DNA from: an uncultured Mycobacteriaceae bacterium
GTDB lineage: Bacteria > Actinomycetota > Actinomycetes > Mycobacteriales > Mycobacteriaceae
Direction of reading: 5' to 3'
Length of the DNA stretch: 34,359 nt
Assembly (NCBI GenBank): GCA_902826815.1
Contig: CADEGF010000063.1
Coordinates: forward strand, 1-34,359
Within the stretch, counting starts at the first letter, position 1. Each line of letters opens with the position of its first letter. Below the pieces are notes generated by a model. The model worked only from the letters and a program-made list of their open reading frames with translations, was not told the DNA's origin and ran no database searches. This document shows positions 16,891 to 24,011 of this stretch, piece by piece. The position numbers and the translations under genes were made by a program.

Positions 16891-18145
16891 CGCTGTATCA
16901 CCCATCGCCCCACCCATGCCCGATCTCCAGTAAGCCGCCACGCGCGCCGTCTCCGACGCCCAGGTGGAGTTGTCGGCGCTGGTCAATCCCATCGAGGCAT
17001 GGGCGCAGGTCTTCCAGACGGCCTTCGCGAACACGGCCAACATCGGATCCATGATCGCCGCGGACCCAGCGCCGATTTTGAGCACCATAGGCGAAAACCA
17101 ACTCCTCAGCACTCAGTTCCTGGCTGCGTTCGCCGAGGGGTTCGCCTCGGGCTACTTGACGGCGGTGGGCCAGATACCGGCCACCGTCGAGGCTGCCATC
17201 GCACAGATCCAGAACGGCCAAATCGACCAGGGCTTCGCCAACCTGCTCCTCGGGACGACGGTGAATCCGTTCGTCGCGGCGATTTTTGGCCAGTTCGCAT
17301 CTCTTGCTTATCTTCCGGGTGTCCTCAGCAACCCAGCTCAGAACGTCGCCAACGTGATCGCAACGGCGACCAACATCGGAACGTTGGTCCCGCTCATCGG
17401 GGTGCTTACGGGAGTATTGGGACCAGTACTGCAGATCGGTTTCACCGGCCAAGAGATCTACAACGCGATCGAGGCCGACGACGTCGAAGCAGCCCTCAAT
17501 GCAGTGATCAACTTCCCAGCCGACCTCGTGAACACCACCCTCAACGGCAATCCCGCGATCCCAAGTGGCGGACTTCTCGGCCCATACAACCCCGCCGAAG
17601 TGAGCGGCGTCATCACGGCACTCCTCAGCCTGCGCCCGGTCATCGCCGACGTGATCAACCCACCGGCCCTCCCGTCGGCAGCCAAGATGTCGATGACGTT
17701 TACGCCCGATGCGGCCAACGAGACCGGGATCGAAGGACTGGGGATTACGCTTCCGGCCGAAGAAGGTTCTCCGTCCCCGGGACCAGGCGAGGGTGAGGTC
17801 GACGACGCGGCCAAAGTCGCAGCAGTGGAAACGACGAAGGATAGCGACAAGGTCACGAACAAGGGCGCTGTGTTGCCCTTCCTCAACCGCAGCGGCACGT
17901 CATTGGCGGGCAGCAATGGCGCAAGTTCTCACAAACCCGGCCAGCGTCTCCAGGCCGCGTTCGAGGGCACCGTCGACCGAATCGAGAAGGGGTTCAAGGA
18001 CGCAGCCGATGGCATCGATAAGGCGTTCAAGAGCCTGGGCAATCGCGACAAGAAGGATGACGGTGCCGGCGCATCCGGTGCGGATGCCGGCGCCGGTTCC
18101 GGTTCCGGTTCCGGTGCCGGCGCAGGAGCCGCCGCCGCTAGCTGA
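16829..18145 (+). pseudogene. GjpA-like outer-membrane protein gene with an in-frame TAA
   Basis: The frame starts at ATG 16829, after an AGGGAGTCG ribosome site. It encodes a typical exported N-terminus, MHAALRPYATAGIALVGAS and AIAVSPIAPPMPDLQ. Codon 35 is TAA (16931-16933). The same frame then stays open for 403 codons: VELSALVNPIEAWAQVF, ADPAPILSTIGENQ, NLLLGTTVNPFVAAIFGQFA. It ends in an acidic-to-basic tail and a Gly/Ala/Ser-rich C-terminus. The sequence resembles mycobacterial proteins annotated as outer-membrane porin GjpA. Restart at GTG 16964 would give a protein with no signal peptide. Either the gene is freshly inactivated, the stop is read through, or it is a sequencing error. The undamaged downstream frame argues for a recent event. 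A large hairpin follows at 18193-18239. Confidence 0.7.
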
Positions 18146-18192
18146 CGTCGTCCGGGTCGCCGCCCCCCGTCGACTCGGAACGGTGTAGGAAA

Positions 18193-18239
18193 CGATTGGC
18201 CCCCTCTCGTCCTTCCCCTGGACGGCAGGGGGCCAATCG
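18193..18239 (+). terminator. Strong hairpin after the GjpA-like gene
   Basis: Perfect 13-bp inverted repeat: CGATTGGCCCCCT (18193-18205) and AGGGGGCCAATCG (18227-18239) around a 21-nt loop, 48 bp past the stop codon. There is no U-tract, as is common for mycobacterial terminators. A second small hairpin, GGGG-ATA-CCCC, follows at about 18247-18257. Confidence 0.7.
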
Positions 18240-18541
18240 GCTGTCGGGGATACCCCCCAACTGAGAGAAACGTCGCGGTTATCCACAGCGCAGAGCAACA
18301 TTGCGACGCGTAGAAATTCCCCGGGCATGGGCGGTTGCCAGCCGAACGCGGCGGCGGTAGTGGCGACGGTCGTAGACCCACTCCCCATCCGAGCCCGAAC
18401 ACCGCGTACATCAGTCCCGTTCGCAGGACGGCGAGTGACGGGCATGGCCGAGGGGCGCGCTGTGCCGATTCAGTCAGTGTCTGCCAATTATTTGCGATGA
18501 GCGCTTACGCAGGCAGGAGCCATCGGGCGCACGCAAATTAC

Positions 18542-18556
18542 TTAGATACTGTCTAA
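18542..18556. promoter_or_regulatory. Operator-like inverted repeat
   Basis: TTAGA-TACTG-TCTAA is an inverted repeat with perfect 5-bp arms and near-symmetric centre. It is followed four bases later by the ribosome-site-like AGGAAAGG and then a GTG at 18572. This arrangement resembles the autoregulated start of TetR-type genes, but no regulator follows. Confidence 0.4.
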
Positions 18557-18571
18557 ATAAGGAAAGGCAAC

Positions 18572-18616
18572 GTGATCACTGTTAGAGCCTTTCATGGAAA
18601 TTTGCTGGACTACTGA
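18572..18616 (+). CDS. Possible 14-codon mini-ORF or remnant gene start
   Basis: A GTG start with AGGAAAGG five bases upstream encodes MITVRAFHGNLLDY and then TGA. The good ribosome site and the operator-like repeat just before it suggest a real translation start. The product could be a leader peptide, or the first codons of a regulator lost by deletion. No homology is recognisable. Confidence 0.2.
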   Translation: MITVRAFHGNLLDY

Positions 18617-18864
18617 TGAGTAGATCGCTGCGCGAATTTCCGACGCCGTACCAACCAACCAGTTGACAACACCTCGACGGTCGCGGCGTCAGCGTCACAC
18701 GGTTGTCCAGTTCGGGATCAAGCCATCCGGGCCTACCGACTCGATGTCTAAAGAGGTCGTTGGTGAGCGAATCCGACAGCAAAGTCCAGCAAATGTGTCT
18801 ATGCAGCCGAACATCGTTCTCATGCAGGTCCACGTGCTAGTTGGCAAACATTGAAACTCGTTCT

Positions 18865-19149
18865 AGAACTACCAGTGGGTAATTGCAATCGCAAATAGTT
18901 CACTAGAGGCATTAGTTTGCCCGCCCACCACTAAGGGTTACCTGAACTGCGGCTTCAAGCGAAAGCAGCCGTGACCGGATTCGCTATACATCTAGGGGTC
19001 CGTCAATAGTTTGCGATACACGCGACTAATGCGTTGCGCTGCGGTAATTTTCCGAGTGTCTGACATCACACGCATCGAGGGAGTCGTAAATGCACCCAGC
19101 TCTACGTCCATATACCACGGCGGGGGTAGCTCTGATCGGCGCCGGCTGA
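18865..19149 (+). repeat. Leader repeat copy 2
   Basis: Diverged second copy of the 16602-16890 segment, beginning AGAACTACCAGTGGGTAATT, including the AGGGAGTCG ribosome site and the first codons of a GjpA-like frame. Spacing from the repeat start to the ATG is conserved to within two bases, so the leader has been kept as a unit. Confidence 0.72.
19090..19149 (+). pseudogene. Truncated 5' end of a second GjpA-like gene
   Basis: ATG 19090 encodes MHPALRPYTTAGVALIGAG followed by TGA (19147-19149). It parallels MHAALRPYATAGIALVGAS of the gene at 16829. Nothing after the stop resembles the rest of the protein. The sequence passes directly into a GC-rich tandem repeat and the Lsr2-like gene, so only the exported start remains, probably after a deletion. 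Confidence 0.7.
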
Positions 19150-19167
19150 CCGGTAGGTCGATGCCGC

Positions 19168-19206
19168 CGCCCCGCCCCCGCCCTGTTCGCCCCGCCCCCG
19201 CCCTGT
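19168..19206. repeat. Two tandem copies of a 19-bp GC-only-type repeat
   Basis: CGCCCCGCCCCCGCCCTGT occurs at 19168-19186 and again, identical, at 19188-19206, separated by one T. It sits at the junction between the truncated GjpA-like fragment and the Lsr2-like gene. It may mark the deletion or insertion joint. Confidence 0.8.
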
Positions 19207-19275
19207 ATGGGAGGGGGCCAAGCGTCTGCGTCGCATGCTCTCCTCCCGGCGCGAAACTTGAAAGGACGTCAAGCA

Positions 19276-19620
19276 TTGGCGCTGAACGTTGTGTTCACCG
19301 ATGACGTCGACGATTCGGTGACGGCCGATGAAACGGTCGAGTTCGAAATCGACGGCGTCAGGTATGAAATCGACCTTGCCCGCGAGAACGCCATGCAGTT
19401 GCGCGGCGACTTCCAGACCTGGATCAACGCCGCCCGGCGCGTCGGCGGTCGGCGACGACTGCGTCGTTCTTCGAGCGAACCACCCGGCCAAGCGACGATC
19501 GCCACCGATCGACGCGCCGCCATCCGGGCGTGGGCGCGCAACAACGGCCACGGCGTTGCCGTGTTCGGCCGAATCCCCCGCGACGTGCTGGAGGCGTACA
19601 CCGCTGCCGTCAACCGGTAG
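19276..19620 (+). CDS. Lsr2-family nucleoid-associated protein (paralogue)
   Basis: This 114-residue protein follows Lsr2 throughout. The dimerisation domain (1-58) reads FTDDVDDSVTADETVEFEID and YEIDLARENAMQLRGDFQTW. A basic linker follows (RRVGGRRRLRR), then the C-terminal DNA-binding domain IRAWARNNGHGVAVFGRIPRDVLEAY. Lsr2 bridges AT-rich DNA and silences it, like H-NS. In canonical Lsr2 the minor-groove hook is Arg97-Gly-Arg99; here residues 97-99 are Phe-Gly-Arg, so binding may differ. The preferred start is TTG 19276, with AAAGGA nine bases ahead and a length close to Lsr2 (112). Longer readings from ATG 19207 add repeat-derived residues. It ends 36 bp before ku, in the same direction, so the two may be co-transcribed. 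Confidence 0.85.
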   Translation: MALNVVFTDDVDDSVTADETVEFEIDGVRYEIDLARENAMQLRGDFQTWINAARRVGGRRRLRRSSSEPPGQATIATDRRAAIRAWARNNGHGVAVFGRIPRDVLEAYTAAVNR

Positions 19621-19656
19621 CTGTTTCGCCCATCCTGCGTGGGCCATACTGGCCTT

Positions 19657-20586
19657 ATGCGTTCCATCTGGAAGGGCTCGATCTCGTTCGGACTGGTGAA
19701 CGTCCCGGTCAAGGTCTACAGCGCGACCGAAGACCACGACATCAAGTTCCATCAGGTCCACGCGAAGGACAACGGACGCATCCGCTACAAGCGGGTGTGC
19801 GAGGTGTGCGGCGAGGTCGTCGAGTACCGCGACATCGCGAAGGCCTTCGAATCCGATGACGGCCAGATGGTGGTGATCACCGACGAGGACATCTCCACGC
19901 TTCCGGAGGAACGCAGCCGCGAGATCGAGGTCGTCGAGTTCGTGCCTGCGAGCGATATCGACCCGCTGATGTACGACAAGAGCTACTTCCTGGAGCCAGA
20001 AGGCAAGTCGTCGAAGTCCTATGTGCTGCTGGCCAAGACGCTGGCCGAAACCGACCGGGTCGCCATCGTGCATTTCGCGCTGCGCAACAAGACCCGGCTA
20101 GCGGCGTTGCGGGTCAAGGACTTCAGCAAGCGCGACGTGATGGTCATCCACACGCTGCTGTGGCCCGACGAGATCCGTGACCCCGACTTCCCGGTGCTGG
20201 ACAAGGAAGTAGAGATCAAGCCTGCCGAACTGAAGATGGCCGGACAGGTCGTCGAGTCGATGACCGACGACTTCCACCCCGAGCGGTTCGAGGACACCTA
20301 TCAAGAGCAGCTCAAGGAGCTGGTCGAAGCGAAACTCGAAGGCGGCGAGGCCTTTACCACCGAAGATGCAGAGCCGAAGGAACTCGACGAGACTGAGGAT
20401 GTCTCGGACCTGCTGGCCAAACTCGAAGCCAGCGTGAAAGCGCGCCGCGGCGGCGGCAGCTCATCGGACGACGGTCAGGCCAAGAAGGCCGCTAAGAAAG
20501 CACCCGCCAAAAAGACCGCAGCCAAAAAAGCCGCTAAGAAAGCACCCGCCAAGAAGACGGCCAAGAAGGCTGCCGCCAAGAAGTGA
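19657..20586 (+). CDS. ku: NHEJ DNA end-binding protein Ku
   Basis: Bacterial Ku homodimer subunit, 309 residues. It threads onto double-strand ends and recruits LigD (2467-4758). The core starts MRSIWKGSISFGLVNVPVKV and contains the family blocks FHQVHAKDNGRIRYKRVCEVCGE (two adjacent cysteines), SYFLEPEG, VLLAKTL and TLLWPDEIRDP. After about residue 260 comes a lysine/alanine tail made of repeated AAKKAPAKK units, encoded by an almost identical DNA repeat at 20488-20510 and 20530-20552. Such tails occur in fast-growing mycobacteria (for example M. smegmatis) and bind DNA; M. tuberculosis Ku is shorter (about 273). ATG 19657 is chosen because homologues begin at MRSIWKG. Confidence 0.97.
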   Translation: MRSIWKGSISFGLVNVPVKVYSATEDHDIKFHQVHAKDNGRIRYKRVCEVCGEVVEYRDIAKAFESDDGQMVVITDEDISTLPEERSREIEVVEFVPASDIDPLMYDKSYFLEPEGKSSKSYVLLAKTLAETDRVAIVHFALRNKTRLAALRVKDFSKRDVMVIHTLLWPDEIRDPDFPVLDKEVEIKPAELKMAGQVVESMTDDFHPERFEDTYQEQLKELVEAKLEGGEAFTTEDAEPKELDETEDVSDLLAKLEASVKARRGGGSSSDDGQAKKAAKKAPAKKTAAKKAAKKAPAKKTAKKAAAKK

Positions 20587-20596
20587 TCAGCAGGCG

Positions 20597-20917
20597 TCAG
20601 CAGCCGAGGTGATTGATCGCGGCGATGGTGACTTCGTAGGCCGCAGAAACTGACATGCCGTAGTTGTTCACCAGCATCGGAACGATGTCCGAGGCGGGCA
20701 TACCGCTACGGGTGGCGGAGCACACCGAGTTGCCTGCCGATGTCAGCTGCGATGCGCTCATCGACGTATACCGGGGCTGAACGCTCTGGAGATAGCTGCC
20801 GCTGTCGGCAGACGCGGGCGCCGCAAGGCCGGTGGCCGCGGCCGCTGACAGAGCGCCGAGGGCGAACGCCCCGGTGACCCACCTTGAAGCGGATGCGGTT
20901 CTAGCTTGCTTGCCCAC
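20597..20917 (-). CDS. Secreted DUF732 protein
   Basis: A 106-residue exported mycobacterial protein. The start is a GTG with AGGAG nine bases upstream. Residues 1-37 form a signal peptide (basic start, hydrophobic [17 protein letters not shown], cleavage near ASADS). The mature domain is DUF732: [26 protein letters not shown] through the terminal cysteine in INHLGC. The two cysteines probably form a disulfide. Its role is unknown. It is convergent with ku, the stops being 10 bp apart. Confidence 0.88.
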   Translation of the reverse strand: MGKQARTASASRWVTGAFALGALSAAAATGLAAPASADSGSYLQSVQPRYTSMSASQLTSAGNSVCSATRSGMPASDIVPMLVNNYGMSVSAAYEVTIAAINHLGC

Positions 20918-21083
20918 GCGAATTACTCCTATCCAGTGTGCGAACGGTACGGATTCCGTCGCCTTTATTTAACGTTAGCACTAATTTCGCACAGAAATTG
21001 GCCTCACCTGGGCTTTTTCGTCTGTCTGTGATGGAAATAACTTTGCTATCCGCAGTGATCTGCGCCTCACATTCTTCGGCCGC

Positions 21084-21106
21084 CGACTTCTGCACCGGGG
21101 TCGCGA
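21084..21106. repeat. Half-copy C of the palindromic repeat
   Basis: CGACTTCTGCACCGGGGTCG plus CGA matches the left arm and following bases of copy A (5024-5046) at 21 of 23 positions. No matching right arm is seen within about 80 bp. It lies in the promoter region of the SDR gene, 23 bp ahead of the KstR-type site and far from any nuclease-like gene. Confidence 0.65.
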
Positions 21107-21128
21107 CGGACCACCGCCTTAGATCAAC

Positions 21129-21142
21129 TAGAACGTGTTTCA
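21129..21142. promoter_or_regulatory. KstR-type operator upstream of the SDR gene
   Basis: TAGAACGTGTTTCA fits exactly the TnnAACnnGTTnnA palindrome described for KstR, the TetR repressor of mycobacterial cholesterol and lipid catabolism. It lies 65 bp before the GTG of the SDR gene, a normal operator distance. Binding is inferred. Confidence 0.55.
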
Positions 21143-21207
21143 GAAACGCGGCATGTCGTCAGCGCGGCCTTGTTACGGTGTCGCCCGGCAACGGAAGAGA
21201 GGCTGAC

Positions 21208-21999
21208 GTGATTCTCGATAGATTTCGGCTTGACGACCAAGTCGCGGTGGTGACAGGAGCGGGTCGCGGGCTGGGCGCGGCGATGGCGCTGGCATTCGCA
21301 GAAGCGGGTGCGGACGTGGTCATAGCGTCTCGAACGCAGTCGCAACTCGAAGAGGTCGCCGAACAGATCAAGGCCGTGGGGCGGCGTGCACACATCGTCA
21401 CCGCCGACCTCGCACACCCGGAGGACACCGCCAAGCTCGCCGGCACCGCCATCGAGGCGTTCGGCAAACTAGACATCGTCGTGAACAACGTCGGCGGGAC
21501 GATGCCGAACACCCTCATGACCACATCCACCAAGGATCTGCGGGACGCATTCACCTTCAACGTCGCGACAGCGCACGCCCTGACCACGGCGGCAGTGCCG
21601 TTGATGCTCGAACACGGCGGCGGCGGCAGCATCATCAACATCACCTCGACCATGGGTCGGCTCTCGGCCCGCGGATTCGCCGCCTACGGCACCGCAAAGG
21701 CCGCCCTCGCCCACTACACGCGGCTGTCCGCCCTCGACCTGTGCCCGAAGATCCGGGTCAACGCGATCGCGCCCGGTTCGATCCTCACCTCAGCCCTCGA
21801 TGTCGTCGCTTCCAACGACGACCTGCGCGAGCCGATGGAGACCGCGACTCCGATGCGCCGACTTGGCGATCCGCTCGACATCGCCGCCGCCGCCGTCTAT
21901 CTCGCCTCGCCCGCGGGCAGCTTCCTGACCGGCAAGACGCTCGAGGTCGACGGCGGCCTCACCTATCCCAACCTCGACCTGCCCATCCCCGATCTGTGA
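21208..21999 (+). CDS. Short-chain dehydrogenase/reductase (Rv0927c-like)
   Basis: Classical SDR of 263 residues, close to M. tuberculosis Rv0927c in length and motifs. The cofactor loop is TGAGRGLG (TGxxxGxG), with Arg in IASRTQSQ that can accept NADPH. The NNVGG motif replaces NNAG, and the catalytic Ser (NITSTMG), Tyr and Lys (YGTAKAA) follow. [12 protein letters not shown] is the substrate-lid start, and the C-terminus is [11 protein letters not shown]. The start is the GTG at 21208, with AGAGAGG just upstream; the product begins [10 protein letters not shown] as in homologues. Substrate is not known. The KstR-type site at 21129 suggests a sterol or lipid intermediate (inference). Confidence 0.9.
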   Translation: MILDRFRLDDQVAVVTGAGRGLGAAMALAFAEAGADVVIASRTQSQLEEVAEQIKAVGRRAHIVTADLAHPEDTAKLAGTAIEAFGKLDIVVNNVGGTMPNTLMTTSTKDLRDAFTFNVATAHALTTAAVPLMLEHGGGGSIINITSTMGRLSARGFAAYGTAKAALAHYTRLSALDLCPKIRVNAIAPGSILTSALDVVASNDDLREPMETATPMRRLGDPLDIAAAAVYLASPAGSFLTGKTLEVDGGLTYPNLDLPIPDL

Positions 22000-22081
22000 G
22001 CAGACAACTTGGCCCTGATTACTGGGAATGGGTTGTACGCTGGCCATGAGTCGGGCTGAACCCAATCGAAGGAATATGCCT

Positions 22082-22405
22082 ATGCGGACGGCCATGCGCT
22101 ACCTGATACCGGTCCTGGCTGCGGCCGGTGCCGCCGCAGCTGTCGCTGCCGCGCCCATCGCGGCGGCCGATCCGGACAATTCGACCCTGCCCCAGTGCGA
22201 GAGCGTCGGCGGCGACCAGTCAGTCGGCACCGCGACGACCGAGTGCGCGACGCCCGGCAACGTCCAACTCAATGCCACCGCACCCGACGTGCCCGCCTAC
22301 GCCTACCCGTGGGACGACGAGTTCTACGGCCCCGCTCTGATCATGGGCGGCGGCGTCTGGGGAAACCACGGCATGGGTGGCGGCGGTGGCGGCGGCCACC
22401 GTTAG
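22082..22405 (+). CDS. Small secreted protein with Gly/His-rich tail
   Basis: A 107-residue exported protein. ATG 22082 is preferred because GAAGGA lies eight bases ahead; ATG 22076 is too close to it. The signal peptide runs MRTAMRYLIPVLAAAGAAAA with cleavage near IAAADPD. The mature part has two cysteines (LPQCESVGG and TTECATPGN), a tyrosine- and proline-rich middle, and ends HGMGGGGGGGHR. It is related to the next gene in the pattern of a Cys pair followed by T/N-G-x-x-Q and an aromatic-Gly tail. Function unknown. Confidence 0.7.
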   Translation: MRTAMRYLIPVLAAAGAAAAVAAAPIAAADPDNSTLPQCESVGGDQSVGTATTECATPGNVQLNATAPDVPAYAYPWDDEFYGPALIMGGGVWGNHGMGGGGGGGHR

Positions 22406-22447
22406 CCCGCATTTTTCGCATTTCTTGGCCGATCGAGGAGGCCAACC

Positions 22448-22684
22448 ATGAGCATCAAAGCTCGTTATCTGACAACGCTTTTGGCGACGACGGCCGCTTC
22501 CGCGGCGATCGGCGTCGCACCCGTCGCGGCTGCCGCGCCGCAATGCACGAACACCGGGCCGAACACCACCCAGTGTGAGACCAACGGCAGCGCGCAGATC
22601 GTCACGTCACCACCGCCCAACAACAATTACGGCTACTGGGGCTACCCGATCATCGGATTCGGCGGGTGGGGCTTCGGTTGGTGA
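22448..22684 (+). CDS. Small secreted protein with aromatic Gly-rich tail
   Basis: This 78-residue product starts at an ATG preceded by GAGGAGGCCAACC. Signal peptide MSIKARYLTTLLATTAASAA is followed by a cleavage region VAAAAPQ. The mature chain has CTNTGPNTTQCETNGSAQ, then a tail of Tyr, Trp, Gly and Phe (YGYWGYPIIGFGGWGFGW). Two cysteines nine residues apart probably pair. It is a shorter paralogue of the preceding gene. A possible terminator follows, before mntH. Confidence 0.72.
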   Translation: MSIKARYLTTLLATTAASAAIGVAPVAAAAPQCTNTGPNTTQCETNGSAQIVTSPPPNNNYGYWGYPIIGFGGWGFGW

Positions 22685-22691
22685 CACCGGT

Positions 22692-22733
22692 GTAGCCACC
22701 GCGACACCGTTTCGGCTACCCTAACTTTTCTAT
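22692..22733 (+). terminator. Possible intrinsic terminator before mntH
   Basis: GTAGCC (22692-22697) pairs with GGCTAC (22714-22719), and a T-rich tract CTAACTTTTCTATT follows. The loop is 16 nt. It would end the small secreted-protein transcript. The same bases could overlap an mntH operator. Confidence 0.4.
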
Positions 22734-22762
22734 TCGACAACCCGGATAGAAGGTGGGGTCAG

Positions 22763-23989
22763 TTGCTGCGCGATTCCGAGACGCGGTTGCGTCCGAGTTG
22801 GCTATTGCTCGGTCCGGCGTTCGTGGCCGCCATCGCCTACGTCGACCCGGGCAACGTCGCGGCCAACATCAGTGCGGGCGCGCAGTTCGGCTTCCTGTTG
22901 GTGTGGGTCATCTTCCTGGCCAACGCGATGGCCGGGCTCGTGCAGTATTTGTCGGCCAAACTCGGACTGGTCAGCGGGCGCACCCTGCCGGAAGCCGTCG
23001 CCGACCACGCCAGAACACCGACAAGGATCGCCTACTGGCTGCAAGCCGAAATGGTTGCCATGGCAACCGATCTCGCCGAAGTTGTCGGCGGTGCAATCGC
23101 GCTGCACCTGTTGTTCGACCTCCCGCTTCTGGTGGGCGGCATCATCACCGGCGCGGTGTCGCTGCTGCTGCTGGCGGTGCAGAACCGTCGCGGACAACGC
23201 ACGTTCGAGCGGGTGATCAGCGGCCTGCTGCTCGTCATCGCGATCGGATTCCTGACGAGTCTGTTCGTCGAACCGCCGCCGCTGGCCGACGCCGCCGAGG
23301 GTCTGGTCCCGCGCTTCGACGGCGCCGAGAGCGTGCTGCTGGCCACCGCGATGCTCGGCGCGACCGTGATGCCGCACGCCGTCTACCTGCACTCCGGTCT
23401 CGCTCGCGACCGGCACGGCCACCCCGAACCAGGCCCACAGCGCCGCTGGCTGCTCAAGGTCACCCGCGTCGACGTCGGGTTGGCAATGCTGGTGGCCGGG
23501 GCGGTCAACCTGTCGATGGTGCTCATCGCCGCCACCAACCTGCAGGGTCGCGACAACACCGACTCCATCGAAGGTGCGCACGCGGCCGTCCGCGACACCC
23601 TCGGGCCCACCGTCGCCCTGTTCTTCGCCATCGGACTTCTCGCCTCGGGCCTCGCATCGACATCCGTCGGCGCCTACGCCGGCGCGATGATCATGCAGGG
23701 CCTGCTGCGGCGCACTTATCCGCTGCTGGCGCGTCGCCTGGTCACCCTGATTCCAGCGCTGGCGATCCTGGCGATCGGCATCGATCCCAGCCGCGCGTTG
23801 GTGATCTCCCAAGTCGTGCTGTCATTCGGCATACCATTCGCCCTGGTCCCGCTGATACGGCTGACCAGCAATCGAACGCTGATGGGCGACGACACCAACC
23901 ACCGCGTCACGACGCTGCTCGGCTGGCTCGTCGCGGCGATGATCATCGTGCTCAACGTGGTGCTGATCTACCTCACCGTCGCAAGCTGA
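22763..23989 (+). CDS. mntH: NRAMP-family Mn2+/Fe2+ transporter
   Basis: Proton-coupled divalent-metal importer of 408 residues with about 11 membrane helices. Metal-site motifs are DPGN in helix 1 (28-31, YVDPGNVAAN) and MPH in helix 6 (203-205, TVMPHAVYLHS). The consensus transport loop region reads VGAYAGAMIMQGLLRR. Length fits bacterial MntH and M. tuberculosis Mramp (Rv0924c). The start is a TTG at 22763 with AAGGTGGGG ahead; no better in-frame start is present. The region upstream contains TTTCGGCTACCCTAA, which only loosely resembles an IdeR-type box, so metal control is possible but not shown. The gene ends 22 bp before the next one. Confidence 0.95.
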   Translation: MLRDSETRLRPSWLLLGPAFVAAIAYVDPGNVAANISAGAQFGFLLVWVIFLANAMAGLVQYLSAKLGLVSGRTLPEAVADHARTPTRIAYWLQAEMVAMATDLAEVVGGAIALHLLFDLPLLVGGIITGAVSLLLLAVQNRRGQRTFERVISGLLLVIAIGFLTSLFVEPPPLADAAEGLVPRFDGAESVLLATAMLGATVMPHAVYLHSGLARDRHGHPEPGPQRRWLLKVTRVDVGLAMLVAGAVNLSMVLIAATNLQGRDNTDSIEGAHAAVRDTLGPTVALFFAIGLLASGLASTSVGAYAGAMIMQGLLRRTYPLLARRLVTLIPALAILAIGIDPSRALVISQVVLSFGIPFALVPLIRLTSNRTLMGDDTNHRVTTLLGWLVAAMIIVLNVVLIYLTVAS

Positions 23990-24011
23990 CGCACGATATA
24001 CGCTGGATTGA

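Larger units (their letters stand above)
18146..18864. other. Non-coding stretch between the GjpA-like gene and leader copy 2
   Basis: Holds the hairpin above, a TTATCCACA matching the DnaA-box consensus (18279-18287), and the small operator-like palindrome with a mini-frame at 18542-18616. No open frame here looks like a gene. GC falls toward the right half. Confidence 0.45.

Noticed and set aside
18279-18287. TTATCCACA as part of a replication origin
   Set aside because: Only two such boxes, far apart, with no dnaA or dnaN gene and no box cluster.
19102-20073. Long minus-strand open frame
   Set aside because: It is antisense to the Lsr2-like gene and ku, both strongly supported; the frame is open only because of high GC.
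22710-22724. TTTCGGCTACCCTAA as an IdeR or MntR box for mntH
   Set aside because: The match to the IdeR consensus is only partial, and the bases are better explained by a terminator hairpin.
22802-23812. Long minus-strand open frame opposite mntH
   Set aside because: Its composition is that of a shadow frame (rich in Gln, Arg, His, Gly) with no domain, and mntH is certain.
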